Assembly: GCF_000300855.1 (NCBI RefSeq)
Contig: NZ_ALJF01000018.1
Location: 1-64,000, forward strand
Length of the DNA: 64,000 nucleotides
Direction: 5' to 3'
Source: Agrobacterium albertimagni AOL15
GTDB lineage: Bacteria > Pseudomonadota > Alphaproteobacteria > Rhizobiales > Rhizobiaceae
This document shows, piece by piece, positions 1 through 8,974 of this stretch. The position numbers and the translations under genes are program-made. How positions within the stretch are numbered: position 1 is the stretch's first letter; each line of letters opens with the position of its first letter. The notes under the pieces are model-generated. The model saw only the letters and a program-made list of their open reading frames with translations. It ran no database searches and was not told where the DNA came from.

Positions 1-188
1 GTTCCAGGTGTCGACCGGATCTCGGTGGTGGCCGTCAGGTCGAGCGCATTGTCGTCGCGCGCAATCTTCACCGGCTCGACAGCGAAAGCCGCCGATGCGG
101 CAAGGCACAGATAGGCTGTCGTGAGCGCAGCAATCCACAGGGCGGCGAGGCGAGGCACGGCGCGCGAAAGGGTTCGGGTATTCGTCAT
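1..188 (-). CDS. Secreted or membrane protein, N-terminal fragment (cut by window edge)
   Basis: An ATG at 188 opens a frame that runs off the left edge without a stop. The visible 62 residues begin MTNTRTLSRAVPRLAALW, continue with a hydrophobic stretch and end a plausible signal peptide at AASAAFA, followed by VEPVKIARDDNALDLTA. The start overlaps the stop of the acetyltransferase gene by 4 bases (ATGA), so it is probably the last-visible gene of the thrC-M16-GNAT run and is translationally coupled. The mature N-terminus resembles what I remember of the sensory region of large GGDEF/EAL signalling proteins of rhizobia, but too little is present to assign a function. Confidence 0.6.
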   Translation of the reverse strand, partial: MTNTRTLSRAVPRLAALWIAALTTAYLCLAASAAFAVEPVKIARDDNALDLTATTEIRSTPG

Positions 189-802
189 GAGGGCGTCTTG
201 CCGTTCCGCGCCTTATGGCCGCCGATCCGGGAATACAGCAGATGGTCGCGCCATTCCCCGTTGATTTTCAGATAGTCGCGCAAAAGACCTTCCCGCTCAA
301 ATCCCGCTTTTTCGAGTAGCCTCAGGCTGTTGACGTTGTCCGGAATACAGGCTGCTTCGATACGGTGCAACTCGAGCGGCCCGAAGATGTAGGGAATAGC
401 CAGCTGAAGTGCGGCAAACATGTGGCCTCGGCCCGCATGACGTTCGCCCATCCAGTAGCCGATCATGCAGCTTTGTGCCGCGCCGCGGCGGATGAGACCG
501 ATGGTAAGCCCGCCCAGCAAGGTGTTCTCGGCCTGATCGAAGAGAAAGAAGGGCACGGCCATGCCGGAGTGAAATTCCTGTTCATTACGCAGGACGCGCT
601 GTCGAAACGCGCGCTCGGTCAGCTCGTCGGTGCGCCAGCTCGGCTCCCATGGCTGCAGAAAGGCGCGGCTCTCCTTGCGCAGCTGGTGCCATTGCTCGAA
701 ATCGCGGAAGCGGGGCAGGCGAAGGAGATGTCGTTCGCTGGCGATCTCCGGCATATCCGGCTGCCGGGACAGAAACCGAAACACCGAGCGCGTCATCGTC
801 AA
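185..802 (-). CDS. GNAT family N-acetyltransferase (RimJ/RimL type)
   Basis: 205 residues, the usual size of RimJ/RimL-like GNAT enzymes, which acetylate N-termini of ribosomal proteins or small substrates using acetyl-CoA in the cytoplasm. The acetyl-CoA loop region is visible around residues 120-130 (IGYWMGERHAGRGHM, matching the Q/R-x-x-G-x-G/A pattern), followed by the family-typical segment HRIEAACIPDNVNSLRLLEKAGF near residues 145-168, with the N-S-x-x-x-L-E-K-x-G-F signature. It lies 55 bases downstream of the M16 peptidase gene on the same strand and overlaps the next gene by 4 bases. The acetylated substrate cannot be told from sequence, so the name rimJ is not assigned. Confidence 0.85.
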   Translation of the reverse strand: MTMTRSVFRFLSRQPDMPEIASERHLLRLPRFRDFEQWHQLRKESRAFLQPWEPSWRTDELTERAFRQRVLRNEQEFHSGMAVPFFLFDQAENTLLGGLTIGLIRRGAAQSCMIGYWMGERHAGRGHMFAALQLAIPYIFGPLELHRIEAACIPDNVNSLRLLEKAGFEREGLLRDYLKINGEWRDHLLYSRIGGHKARNGKTPS

Positions 803-857
803 TCCCCAAGCGATGTCCGGCGGGGTCCCCGCCGGTCGAAGTCTATGCCGGCGGCCT

Positions 858-2156
858 TTAGCCGACGGCCTTGCGGATACCGGCAGGCTGTGTGGTCAGC
901 GCGCCCTTGATATCGTCGAGCGGAACCAGGTGATCCATCGGACCGATGGCCGAAAGCGTCGGAACCGTGTCGAAGAACAGGCGGCCCGCAAGGTCGGTCA
1001 GGCGATCGGTCGTGATGCCGGCAAGCCGCTCCATCATTTCCTGGTTCGGAATGGTGCGTCCATAGAGCATCATCTGCCGGGCGATCTGGCCGGCACGAGC
1101 GGCCGGGCTCTCCTGGCCCATCAGAAGCTGGGCGCGGATCTGCGCCCGCGAGCGCTCGATTTCCTGCTGGTCGATATGGTCGGATGCCTTGCGCAGCTCG
1201 TCGATGATCACGGGCACCAGTTCAGGCAGGTTCTCGCCGCCCGTCGCAGCGTGAATGCCGAAGATGCCGGTATCGGAAAAGCCCCAGTGGAAGGCATAGA
1301 CCGAATAGCACAGGCCACGGATCTCGCGCACTTCCTGGAAGAGGCGGGACGACATGCCGCCGCCGAGAATGTTGGCAAGGATCTGCGAGCAGTAGAAGTC
1401 GCGCATGTGATAGGCCTTGCCCTCGAAACCGAGCAGCACCTGGGTATCCATCAGGTCGCGCTCTTCGCGGGACTCGCCACCGGTATAGTGGGCAGCGTCC
1501 ATCACCGGCGTCGCAGACGGTGTCGTCGGCAGCGAGGCGAAACGCTGCTCCACCTGCTTAACGAAGGCATCGTGGTCAACCTTGCCGGCGGCCACGACGA
1601 ACATCCGGTCGGTCGTGTAATTGCGCGAGAGATAGGCGCGGATCTGGTCGCTGGAGAAGGATTTGACCGTCTCGGGTGTGCCCAGAATGCTGCGCCCGAT
1701 CGTCTGGCCACGATAGGCCTGTTCGGAGAAACGGTCGAAGACAACGTCATCGGGCGTATCGTCGGCTGCGCCGATTTCCTGCAGGATGACGTGTTTTTCG
1801 CGCTCCAGTTCCTCTTCATCGAAGACGCTGTCGGTCAGGATGTCGGCAAGGATGTCGACCGCGAGCGGCACGTTGTCCTTCAGAACGCGGGCATAATAAG
1901 AGGTGGTCTCCGTCGAGGTGGCGGCGTTCACTTCGCCGCCGACATTCTCGATCTGCTCGGCGATCTGCCGGGCCGTGCGCGTATTCGTACCCTTGAAGGC
2001 CATGTGCTCGAGCAGATGCGCAATGCCGTGCTCGGCTTCGGTCTCGTTACGCGAGCCGGACTTGATCCAGGTGCCGAGAGCCACGCTTTCCAGATGAGGC
2101 ATGTTCTCGGTTACGACAGTCAAACCCGATGGAAGCCGGGTGCACTCAACATTCAT
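858..2156 (-). CDS. M16 family zinc metallopeptidase (mitochondrial processing peptidase-like)
   Basis: 432 residues with the inverted zinc motif HLLEH at residues 47-51 and the downstream acidic region ELEREKHVILQEIG around residue 120 that supplies the third zinc ligand, so this is the catalytic type of subunit. M16 peptidases of alphaproteobacteria are the closest bacterial relatives of the mitochondrial processing peptidase beta subunit. They degrade peptides in the cytoplasm or periplasm; no signal peptide is seen here. The gene lies 20 bases after thrC and 55 bases before the GNAT gene, an order I know from rhizobial chromosomes, which suggests a thrC-M16-GNAT operon. Confidence 0.92.
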   Translation of the reverse strand: MNVECTRLPSGLTVVTENMPHLESVALGTWIKSGSRNETEAEHGIAHLLEHMAFKGTNTRTARQIAEQIENVGGEVNAATSTETTSYYARVLKDNVPLAVDILADILTDSVFDEEELEREKHVILQEIGAADDTPDDVVFDRFSEQAYRGQTIGRSILGTPETVKSFSSDQIRAYLSRNYTTDRMFVVAAGKVDHDAFVKQVEQRFASLPTTPSATPVMDAAHYTGGESREERDLMDTQVLLGFEGKAYHMRDFYCSQILANILGGGMSSRLFQEVREIRGLCYSVYAFHWGFSDTGIFGIHAATGGENLPELVPVIIDELRKASDHIDQQEIERSRAQIRAQLLMGQESPAARAGQIARQMMLYGRTIPNQEMMERLAGITTDRLTDLAGRLFFDTVPTLSAIGPMDHLVPLDDIKGALTTQPAGIRKAVG

Positions 2157-2176
2157 GGTCCGTCTTTCCGCGCTTC

Positions 2177-3583
2177 CTACCTAACTGCTCGCGCCTGTTT
2201 ACTGATAAAGCCTTCGATGGCTTTCAGTTCCGCGGGCAGGACTTCGAAGCGCTCCTCCCTGTCCATCAGATCAGCAAGCCACGCCGGAAGCGCGGGGTCA
2301 ATACCGGAGGCCGATTTTACTGCGGCGGGGAACTTGGCCGGGTGGGCCGTCGCCAGAACCACCATGGGGCTTTGCGGCTTTTCGAATTTTTTCGCGACAT
2401 GTACGCCGACGGCCGTATGCGGATCGAGCAGGTAGCCGGTCTCGTCGAGAACGGCGCGGATCGTCTTCGCCACTTCCTTCTCAGTCGCGCGGCCGGCGCG
2501 GAAATCCTTGCGGATGAACTTGAGAGCTTCCGGCTGAATCTCGAAGGCGCCGGACTGCTTCAGCCCCTCCATCGACGAACGGATGGCGGAAGCATCGCGG
2601 CCATAGGCCTCGAACAGTAGCCGCTCGAAGTTCGACGAAATCTGGATGTCCATCGACGGCGACGTGGTCGCCGAAACACCCTTCATCTCGTAGCGGCCGG
2701 TCTTGAGCGTCCGCGCCAGAATGTCGTTGTCGTTGGTCGCGATGACAAGCTTGTCGATCGGCAGGCCCATCTTCTTGGCGACGTAACCGGCAAAGATATC
2801 GCCGAAATTGCCTGTCGGCACGGTGAAAGACACCTTGCGGTCGGGAGCGCCGAGCGCAACCGCAGAGGTGAAGTAGTAGACCACCTGCGCCATGATGCGG
2901 GCCCAGTTGATTGAGTTGACGCCGGAAAGACCGACGCGATCCCGGAACGGTACGTCGTTGAACATCGCCTTCACCAGATTCTGGCAGTCGTCGAAATTGC
3001 CTTCGACGGCGATGGCATGCACGTTTTCATCCTTCGACGAGGTCATCTGGCGCTGCTGCACCGGCGAAACCTTGCCATGCGGGAAGAGAATGAAAATGTC
3101 GGTGCGCGCGCGACCGGCAAAGGCGTCGATCGCAGCACCACCCGTGTCGCCCGAGGTCGCGCCGACGATCGTCGCCCGTTCGCCGCGTTTCTCCAGAACA
3201 TGATCCATCAGCCGGGCGATGAGCTGCATCGCCACGTCCTTGAAGGCGAGCGTGGTGCCATGGAAGAGCTCCAGCACGAAGGAATTCGCACCGGTCTGCA
3301 CGAGCGGCGCGACAGCCGGATGCTTGAAGGTCGCGTAAGCCTCGTCGATCATCGCCCGGAAGACCTCCGGCTCGATCTCGCCATTGGTGAAGGGCAGCAG
3401 AACCTCGAATGCGACGTCCTCATAGGACTTGCCACGCAAGCCGCGGATCGCCTTTTTCGACATCTGCGGCCACTCGCGGGGCACGTAGAGACCGCCGTCA
3501 CGGGCAAGGCCCGCCAGCAATGCGTCACAAAAGCCGAGGCTCGGGGCCTCGCCGCGGGTCGAAACATATTCCACGTCGCTCAT
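2177..3583 (-). CDS. thrC: Threonine synthase
   Basis: 468 residues, the length of the long bacterial/fungal type of threonine synthase, which converts O-phosphohomoserine to threonine with pyridoxal phosphate. The N-terminus MSDVEYVSTRGEAPSLGFCD and the PLP lysine motif TLAFKDVAMQ near residue 115 are diagnostic. The phosphate-binding glycine-rich segment GATSGDTGGAA follows near residue 143 and PTGNFGDIFAGY near residue 257. It is the first gene of a minus-strand run with the M16 peptidase and acetyltransferase. The ATG at 3583 is the start of the conserved N-terminus. Confidence 0.96.
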   Translation of the reverse strand: MSDVEYVSTRGEAPSLGFCDALLAGLARDGGLYVPREWPQMSKKAIRGLRGKSYEDVAFEVLLPFTNGEIEPEVFRAMIDEAYATFKHPAVAPLVQTGANSFVLELFHGTTLAFKDVAMQLIARLMDHVLEKRGERATIVGATSGDTGGAAIDAFAGRARTDIFILFPHGKVSPVQQRQMTSSKDENVHAIAVEGNFDDCQNLVKAMFNDVPFRDRVGLSGVNSINWARIMAQVVYYFTSAVALGAPDRKVSFTVPTGNFGDIFAGYVAKKMGLPIDKLVIATNDNDILARTLKTGRYEMKGVSATTSPSMDIQISSNFERLLFEAYGRDASAIRSSMEGLKQSGAFEIQPEALKFIRKDFRAGRATEKEVAKTIRAVLDETGYLLDPHTAVGVHVAKKFEKPQSPMVVLATAHPAKFPAAVKSASGIDPALPAWLADLMDREERFEVLPAELKAIEGFISKQARAVR

Positions 3584-3886
3584 CCCTAAAGTTCAAGAAT
3601 TCGGAGCCGAAGCCGCCGTCAAACCTATGGCGTTTCGGATAAAGAGGTTTGCCCGTTTGCGCCAGTGCACCGGCCAGGATTTCGCAAGCCCGGCAGTCCT
3701 GCATGCCCGCGCTGATGTGGAGACTCCTGCCGGCTGTCGAAGGTCCATCGAAAATTGAAGCAAATTGCCGGCTACCCAATCGATTTTTGTCGTGGCCGCT
3801 GGTATAGACCATCCGCGAGGGCGCTGAAAAGCCTCAAGTTTGACTGTTTTTCGGCCTTTGGCCGAGCATGCGGAAGGTGAAGTCTC
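3584..3886. other. Intergenic region between thrC and the lipoprotein gene
   Basis: 303 bases between divergent genes, so it should hold promoters for both. On the plus strand TTGACT at 3840-3845 is a possible -35. A small perfect hairpin (TCGGCC-TTT-GGCCGA, 3851-3865) sits just before the ribosome binding site GGAAGGTGA at 3872-3880 of the next gene and could affect its translation. No convincing gene was seen in it. Confidence 0.4.
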
Positions 3887-4441
3887 GTGTCTGTAAACGT
3901 GTCGCGCGGTGTTGTCGCCGTTTCGCTGATGATGGTTCTCTCGGGCTGCAATGCTGGTGGTATCGGCAGTAGTCTTGGCCTTTCGCCATCGGAGCCAGGA
4001 AACGCGGCTGCAGCCGCGGATCGGCAGGCTTTCGTCCAGGGCTTCTGCCCGCAGATTTCCCTGAGTGACGGAACAGCCTCCTATCGCACCTATGCCCGCG
4101 GCAAGGACGGCGATGCCGAGCAGGTCATCTTCCAGGCCTCGCTCGCCGACACCACGCGCTCCTGCGCGCGCACCGAAACATCGTTGACGATCAACGCGCT
4201 GGTTCAGGGTCGCCTCGTCGCAGGCCCGCAGGGCAAGGCCGGCACGATCAATCTGCCGGTGCGGGTCACTGTCGTGGATGGCGGTCAGGAAGTGTTCAAC
4301 GAAGTCGAGCAGTATGCCGTGACGCTCACCGACGTGAACCAGCCGACTCAGTTCATCTACAGCAAGGCGGCGACCGTTCCCGGCAACATCTCCGGCACGG
4401 CCCGCGTCTTCATCGGCTTCGAACAGCCGAAGAAGAAGTAA
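3887..4441 (+). CDS. Putative lipoprotein of unknown function
   Basis: 184 residues. The GTG start at 3887 is supported by GGAAGGTGA seven bases upstream. Residues 1-20 form a lipoprotein signal peptide with hydrophobic core VVAVSLMMV and lipobox LSGC, so Cys20 is the likely lipidated residue and the protein should sit in an outer or inner membrane leaflet facing the periplasm. The mature part has two further cysteines (one in FVQGFCPQIS, one in TRSCAR) that could form a disulfide and then a beta-rich region ending FIGFEQPKKK. I do not recognise a named domain. Such proteins are common next to thrC in rhizobia, but that is memory and not a search. Confidence 0.75.
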   Translation: MSVNVSRGVVAVSLMMVLSGCNAGGIGSSLGLSPSEPGNAAAAADRQAFVQGFCPQISLSDGTASYRTYARGKDGDAEQVIFQASLADTTRSCARTETSLTINALVQGRLVAGPQGKAGTINLPVRVTVVDGGQEVFNEVEQYAVTLTDVNQPTQFIYSKAATVPGNISGTARVFIGFEQPKKK

Positions 4442-4474
4442 CCCTTTCAAGGAAAGTCGGCGGATCGAAAGATT

Positions 4475-4492
4475 GGGGTCTCATCCGACCCC
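4475..4492. terminator. Possible terminator between convergent genes
   Basis: GGGGTC (4475-4480) and GACCCC (4487-4492) form a 6-bp stem with a 6-base loop between the lipoprotein stop and the stop of the broken minus-strand gene. There is no clear T-run, so this is weak. Confidence 0.3.
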
Positions 4493-4496
4493 TTCC

Positions 4497-4894
4497 TCAA
4501 CCAAGCGATAGCTTGCTCTCGACAGTGATGAGGCGAGTGTTCAGGTCATCTGCGATTCGCATCGCGTTTGAGGCGTCCTGAAGTGCAGTCAGCACCTCAT
4601 TGTACTGCCCGACAACTTCAATCTGGGTGCGCTTGATGTCGCGGGACCGCTCGTCGAGCATGGCTTCCGCCTCGTCCAGTCGGGAATGATCGCACCAAGT
4701 CGGGTGGACGTCTCGCTATGATGTTGGGACGCCACTTCGTGCAGGGAGTTCATCTTGCGATTGAGCTTCGTGATTTCGGTCTCAATGGAACCGAATTTCT
4801 CGATAGCCGCCTCTACCATGCTCAATGTCCGCCTTTGGCCATTGAAGACAGATTCAATCAGTGCGAGCAGCTTGGTCTCATCCATGCCAGTCAT
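4497..4894 (-). pseudogene. Frameshifted small coiled-coil protein gene
   Basis: ATG at 4894, with GAGGA seven bases upstream, opens a frame reading MTGMDETKLLALIESVFNGQ and on through a heptad-like helical region (KFGSIETEITKLNRKMNSL) to about residue 67. From there the open frame loses protein character, while the frame one step over reads HSRLDEAEAMLDERSRDI and on to TRLITVESKLSLG and a TGA at 4497. Together they make about 130 residues of helical, charge-rich protein. The shift lies near 4680-4700. Function is not recognised. It is either a decayed gene or a sequencing error. Confidence 0.55.
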
Positions 4895-4977
4895 GCCGAA
4901 ATCCTCAGGTTTCAAGGCAATATGGCATCCAGTCGCGTTTAGGACAAGAAAAGCGTCATTGATGCGATCGGCTATGC

Positions 4978-5586
4978 CTATGAGCGCCGCGTCAGGGCCA
5001 CCAGATAGCGGGTTGCTTGCTCGCCGGCATTGACGAACACGCAATCGCTGGGCACGCCGAGTTGCAGGCAGTCACCCGTCGAAAGTTGATGGCTGCGTGT
5101 GCCCTCGATGAAGTCAAGGCGACCTTCGAGCACGTAGATCTGCTGGTGCTGGAAGCTGAAGGCAGACGCGGGGTAGGGCACCCGGACACCGGGCGGCAAA
5201 ACCACTTCCAGAAGTTCGAGTTGGCCGCCATTGGCGGGGGAAAGCGTCCGCCTCGTATAGCCCGTATCCGGATCGGTCCAGAGCGGCTGCTCCTCGCGGC
5301 GTGCCAGCCGGTCCCCCTCGCGTTCGGCAAGGGCGAGAAGAACCGAGAGCGGCAGCCCAAAGGCGCCGGAGAGACGTCCGAGCACGGTCGCCGTCGGGCT
5401 CGCCTCGCAGCGCTCCACCTTGCTGATCATTGCCTTTGAAACACCCGATCGGGCCGCCAGCTCTGCAAGCGACCAGCCACGCGTTTCCCGCTCCAGTCGG
5501 ACGCGCTCGGCGATCGCCCGCGCCTGGCGGTCCTCGGTGTGAGCATCGTCTCTGTGCACGGTGTTCCTCATCTCGCCCCTTGCCAA
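4978..5586 (-). CDS. XRE family transcriptional regulator with C-terminal cupin domain
   Basis: 202 residues. Residues about 25-80 form a helix-turn-helix of the XRE/Cro type (RGWSLAELAARSGVSKAMIS, then KVERCEASPTATVLGRLSGA). Residues about 120-195 form a single-domain cupin (YVLEGRLDFIEG, LSTGDCLQLG), the ligand-sensing half found in regulators such as PuuR and SutR. The gene is divergent from the flavin monooxygenase at 5688, so it probably controls it and itself from the 100-base gap. The ligand is unknown. An ATG 15 bases further in (MRNTVHRDD) is an equally possible start. Confidence 0.85.
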   Translation of the reverse strand: MARGEMRNTVHRDDAHTEDRQARAIAERVRLERETRGWSLAELAARSGVSKAMISKVERCEASPTATVLGRLSGAFGLPLSVLLALAEREGDRLARREEQPLWTDPDTGYTRRTLSPANGGQLELLEVVLPPGVRVPYPASAFSFQHQQIYVLEGRLDFIEGTRSHQLSTGDCLQLGVPSDCVFVNAGEQATRYLVALTRRS

Positions 5587-5687
5587 ATGATCCGGCTGCG
5601 TCTTCTATAGTGGACGGGAACATACGATAGATGACGGCGCATCCACAAGTCGCCGCCTGTCGACAAAAGAGAGGGACGAACACGAGC

Positions 5688-7049
5688 ATGGCACGCGAAA
5701 TCCGTTTCAACGCCTTCGACATGAATTGCGTCGGTCATATCCAGCAGGGACTCTGGAGCCACCCGCGCGACCGCTCGATGGAATATACGAGCCTCGCCTA
5801 CTGGACCGACTATGCAAAACGCCTGGAGGCGGGCCTGTTCGACGGTATCTTCCTCGCCGATGTCGTCGGCATTTACGACGTTTTGAGCGGCAGCCCGGCG
5901 CCCGCACTTCGCGGTGCCGTGCAGGTGCCGGTCAACGATCCCATGATGCTGGTCCCGGCCATGGCGGCGGCCACCCGCCATCTCGGCTTCGGCGTCACGG
6001 CCAATCTCACCTACGAACAGCCCTTCCTTTTTGCCCGCCGCATGGCGACGCTCGATCACCTGACCGGCGGCCGAATCGGCTGGAACATCGTGACCGGCTA
6101 TCTCGACAGTGCGGCCCGCGCCATCGGCCTCGACGGCCAGATGGCCCATGATGATCGCTACGATCTCGCCGACGAATACATGGAGGTCATCTACAAGCTT
6201 CTCGAAGGCAGCTGGGAAGACGGCGCCGTGGTGGCCGACAAGACGGCGAAAGTCTATGCCGATCCGCAGCGTGTGCATCCCGTCCATCATCATGGACGTC
6301 AATACCGGGTGGATGCCTATCACCTCTCAGAACCCTCGCCGCAGCGCACGCCGGTTCTCTATCAGGCCGGATCCTCGCCGCGTGGCCGACAGTTCGCCGC
6401 GACCCACGCCGAATGTGTCTTCGTCAACGGTCAGAAGAAGGAGGGCGTCCGCGAGATCGTCACCGACATCCGTGCGCGTGCCGAGGGTCTTGGACGGCAT
6501 GGTGACGACATCAAGGTTTTCCTTGGTGCCACCATCGTCACCGGCCGCACCGAAAAGGAGGCACGGGACAAGTTCGAGGACTACCGCCAATATGTCAGCT
6601 CGGAGGCCGCGCTCACCCATGCCGCCGCCTCGATGGGCATCGACTTCGACAAGTTCGACATGGACGAACCGGTCGAGACGGGCAAGAGCCAGGCGATCAC
6701 CTCCAACATCAAGGCCATGGACCGCGCCGCCGGCCCGCAATGGACCAAGCGCAAGCTGATCGAGCAGATGGTGCTCGGCAGCCGCCAGCCGCCGCTTGTC
6801 GCTTCGGCCGATCAGGTCGTCGACTGGTTGGTGGACTGGGTCGAGGACACCGGCGTCGACGGCTTCAACCTGTCGCGCACGGTCGTGCCGGAATGCTTCG
6901 ACGACATCATCGAGCTGGTCGTTCCACGGCTGCAGGAGAAAGGTCTCTACAAGACCGAATACCGCGAAGGGCCGCTGCGGGAAAAGCTCTTCGGCAATGC
7001 CCGTCTGAGCGACCGACATGTTGCCTCGACTCATCGGCAGAAGGTCTGA
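5688..7049 (+). CDS. LLM class flavin-dependent monooxygenase (NtaA/SnaA/DszA family)
   Basis: 453 residues from the ATG at 5688, which begins the conserved N-terminus MAREIRFNAFDMNC; an in-frame ATG at 5631 lacks a ribosome binding site and adds unrelated residues. Family-typical segments are AYWTDYAKRLEAGLFDGIFLAD, the FMN-binding turn LDHLTGGRIGWNIVTGY near residue 130, and TPVLYQAGSSPRGRQFA near residue 225. These enzymes use reduced FMN and oxygen to oxidise aminopolycarboxylates, alkanesulfonates or heterocycles with a partner flavin reductase. No reductase gene is adjacent. The substrate is not determined; the divergent XRE-cupin gene is the likely regulator. Confidence 0.9.
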   Translation: MAREIRFNAFDMNCVGHIQQGLWSHPRDRSMEYTSLAYWTDYAKRLEAGLFDGIFLADVVGIYDVLSGSPAPALRGAVQVPVNDPMMLVPAMAAATRHLGFGVTANLTYEQPFLFARRMATLDHLTGGRIGWNIVTGYLDSAARAIGLDGQMAHDDRYDLADEYMEVIYKLLEGSWEDGAVVADKTAKVYADPQRVHPVHHHGRQYRVDAYHLSEPSPQRTPVLYQAGSSPRGRQFAATHAECVFVNGQKKEGVREIVTDIRARAEGLGRHGDDIKVFLGATIVTGRTEKEARDKFEDYRQYVSSEAALTHAAASMGIDFDKFDMDEPVETGKSQAITSNIKAMDRAAGPQWTKRKLIEQMVLGSRQPPLVASADQVVDWLVDWVEDTGVDGFNLSRTVVPECFDDIIELVVPRLQEKGLYKTEYREGPLREKLFGNARLSDRHVASTHRQKV

Positions 7050-7232
7050 CGTCGCCGCGCATAGGTTGCGGGATCCATTTGTCGCAACAGTTGCTGCAAC
7101 TTGCTCTCGCCAACTGAGAAGTGCTAGATTCGTCTTCTGAAAAGAGACGGTCCCTCCGCCTGGTCGGCACGATGATGTCGGCAGTCGAGGGGAGCGAGGT
7201 GCCTGGTCGGGCGCCTGCGGTGGGAGGCCTTA

Positions 7233-8153
7233 TTGAAAATTGCAGTTGTGAGAAACCCCATTGCGGGCGGCCAAGCCGGCCAGAAGCAATGGGCTCCCTT
7301 GCTTGCCGCCTTCCGCCATCGTTTCCCGGATCTGGAAATCCATGAAAGCCGCTCCAGCGGGGATGCCCGCAGGCTCGCCCGCGAGCTTGCCGCGGGGCCC
7401 TACGACGTCATCGTGGTGGCCGGTGGTGACGGCACGATCAGCGATGTCGTCGACGGTGTGCTCACCTCGTCGCGCCCCGAGATGCCGCTCGCCTTTCTGC
7501 CGATTGGCACGGGCTGCGATTTCATCCGGAACTTCAAGCTTCCGGGCGATCCGGCTGCCCTTGCGGAGCATGTCGCCAAGGCTCCCGTCCGAAAGATTGA
7601 TGCCGGGCTGCTGGTCAGCCGCGATGCATCCGGAAACGAGCAGCGTCGCCACTTTGCCAATATCGCCAGTGTCGGCATCTCCGGCGAAATCGTCGATGCT
7701 GTGAATGCGCCTGGACGAAGACGCATCTTGAACGGCCCCCTCCGCTTCAGCGTGCATGCGGCGCTCGCGATCCTGCGCTATCGTCCCTATGATTTCGAAG
7801 TGCTGATCGATGGCATGCAGGTGCATCAGGGCAGGCTAGCGATCGCGGCGATTGCCAATGGCGGCTGGTTCGGCGGCGGCATGAACATCACGCCGGATGC
7901 CGATGTTGCCGATGGCCTGTTCGACATCGCCGTCATGCGCGAGGAAAAGATCCTCGGCCTTCTGAATTTACTGGGACGCCTGCATTCCGCCGGCCATGTC
8001 GGCCATCCGCTCTTGAGTTTTCACAAAGGACGCCGTGTCGAAGTGCGGCCGCGCGATCCCCAGCGTTTCCCCGTCGAAATCGACGGCGAAATGCCGATCC
8101 GGGGCGGTTTCGTCGCGGAAATCCTGCCCCAGGCACTGACCATCCGGACCTGA
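7233..8153 (+). CDS. Diacylglycerol kinase family lipid kinase (YegS/BmrU type)
   Basis: 306 residues from a TTG start at 7233 supported by GGGAGG at 7222-7227. The nucleotide-binding motif VVAGGDGTISDVVDG lies near residues 66-80 and the family segment LAFLPIGTGCDFIRN near residues 88-102. YegS/BmrU-type proteins phosphorylate diacylglycerol, sphingosine or phosphatidylglycerol at the membrane surface; the C-terminal half, with ANGGWFGGGMNITPDADVAD near residue 207, forms the beta-sandwich lid. The gene stands alone between the monooxygenase and a convergent HAD gene. The lipid substrate cannot be predicted from this sequence. Confidence 0.9.
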   Translation: MKIAVVRNPIAGGQAGQKQWAPLLAAFRHRFPDLEIHESRSSGDARRLARELAAGPYDVIVVAGGDGTISDVVDGVLTSSRPEMPLAFLPIGTGCDFIRNFKLPGDPAALAEHVAKAPVRKIDAGLLVSRDASGNEQRRHFANIASVGISGEIVDAVNAPGRRRILNGPLRFSVHAALAILRYRPYDFEVLIDGMQVHQGRLAIAAIANGGWFGGGMNITPDADVADGLFDIAVMREEKILGLLNLLGRLHSAGHVGHPLLSFHKGRRVEVRPRDPQRFPVEIDGEMPIRGGFVAEILPQALTIRT

Positions 8154-8173
8154 GCCCGGCGATCGTCAGAAAA

Positions 8174-8863
8174 TTAGAACGCGCCTTCCCATTCGGCCAT
8201 GGCGGCGATCACGCCCGGCAGGTCCTGCATGCGGGCAATCACGGTTTCCGCACCGGCATCCGTCAACCGGTCTGCATGCGAAGGATAGGTATGCGATGCA
8301 CCGGTAAAGCCGATGACGCGCATGCCGGCTTCGCGCGCGGCATGCACGCCGTGCACGGAATCCTCGATGACGATGCACTTTGAAGGGCTGACATTGAACT
8401 GCTTGGCACCATGAAGGAAGATATCAGGCTTCGGCTTGACCCTGTCGGCGCCGAGATCCTTCGCCGAATAGATATGCGGCGCGAAGAAATCCTTGAGGCC
8501 GACCTTGGTCAGCATCATGTCGAGACGGTGTGAGGAGGAATTGGAGCAGATGCAGCGCGGACCGGCGAGCCGCGCCAGCGCATATTGCACGCCTTCGATC
8601 GCCTTCACCTCGCGGGCGAGCTTCTGGTCGAGCAGCTGTTCCGATTTGTCGATCAGGCTGGCCGAGAGCGGGATATCGATCTCCTTCTCGATCGACAGGA
8701 GGATGTTCTTCCAGGTCATGCCGGCGAAGCGCTCGCCCATCTCCTCGACCGAGATCGGATAACCGGCCTCCGTCAGAAGCTTCGATTCGACCTTGGCCGC
8801 AATGATCTCGGAATCGACGAGCACGCCGTCGCAATCGAAAAGGGTGAGATCGAAGCCGCTCAT
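8174..8863 (-). CDS. HAD-IA family phosphatase (GPH/YieH-like)
   Basis: 229 residues with all HAD motifs: nucleophile FDCDGVLVDSE at residues 8-18, motif II serine/threonine in CICSNSSSH near residue 107, motif III lysine in RVKPKPDIF near residue 143, and motif IV acids in CIVIEDSVHGV near residue 163. The helical cap between motifs I and II is the C1 type found in phosphoglycolate, beta-phosphoglucomutase and 6-phosphogluconate phosphatases. It probably dephosphorylates a small phosphosugar. It ends 20 bases from the convergent lipid kinase stop. The physiological substrate is unknown. Confidence 0.88.
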   Translation of the reverse strand: MSGFDLTLFDCDGVLVDSEIIAAKVESKLLTEAGYPISVEEMGERFAGMTWKNILLSIEKEIDIPLSASLIDKSEQLLDQKLAREVKAIEGVQYALARLAGPRCICSNSSSHRLDMMLTKVGLKDFFAPHIYSAKDLGADRVKPKPDIFLHGAKQFNVSPSKCIVIEDSVHGVHAAREAGMRVIGFTGASHTYPSHADRLTDAGAETVIARMQDLPGVIAAMAEWEGAF

Positions 8864-8974
8864 GGAAATATCCGTCCTGTGGTCCTGAAGAAGGCGGCTT
8901 CCTACACGATTGGCGAGGCGAGGACAATCATGCCCGGCGCATGGCAGATCTGCCGGCCGCTCCGGTTGCTCGCC

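Noticed and set aside
630..2435. 600-codon open frame on the plus strand opposite the M16 peptidase and thrC
   Set aside because: Arginine- and glycine-rich shadow of well-recognised minus-strand genes, without a ribosome site.
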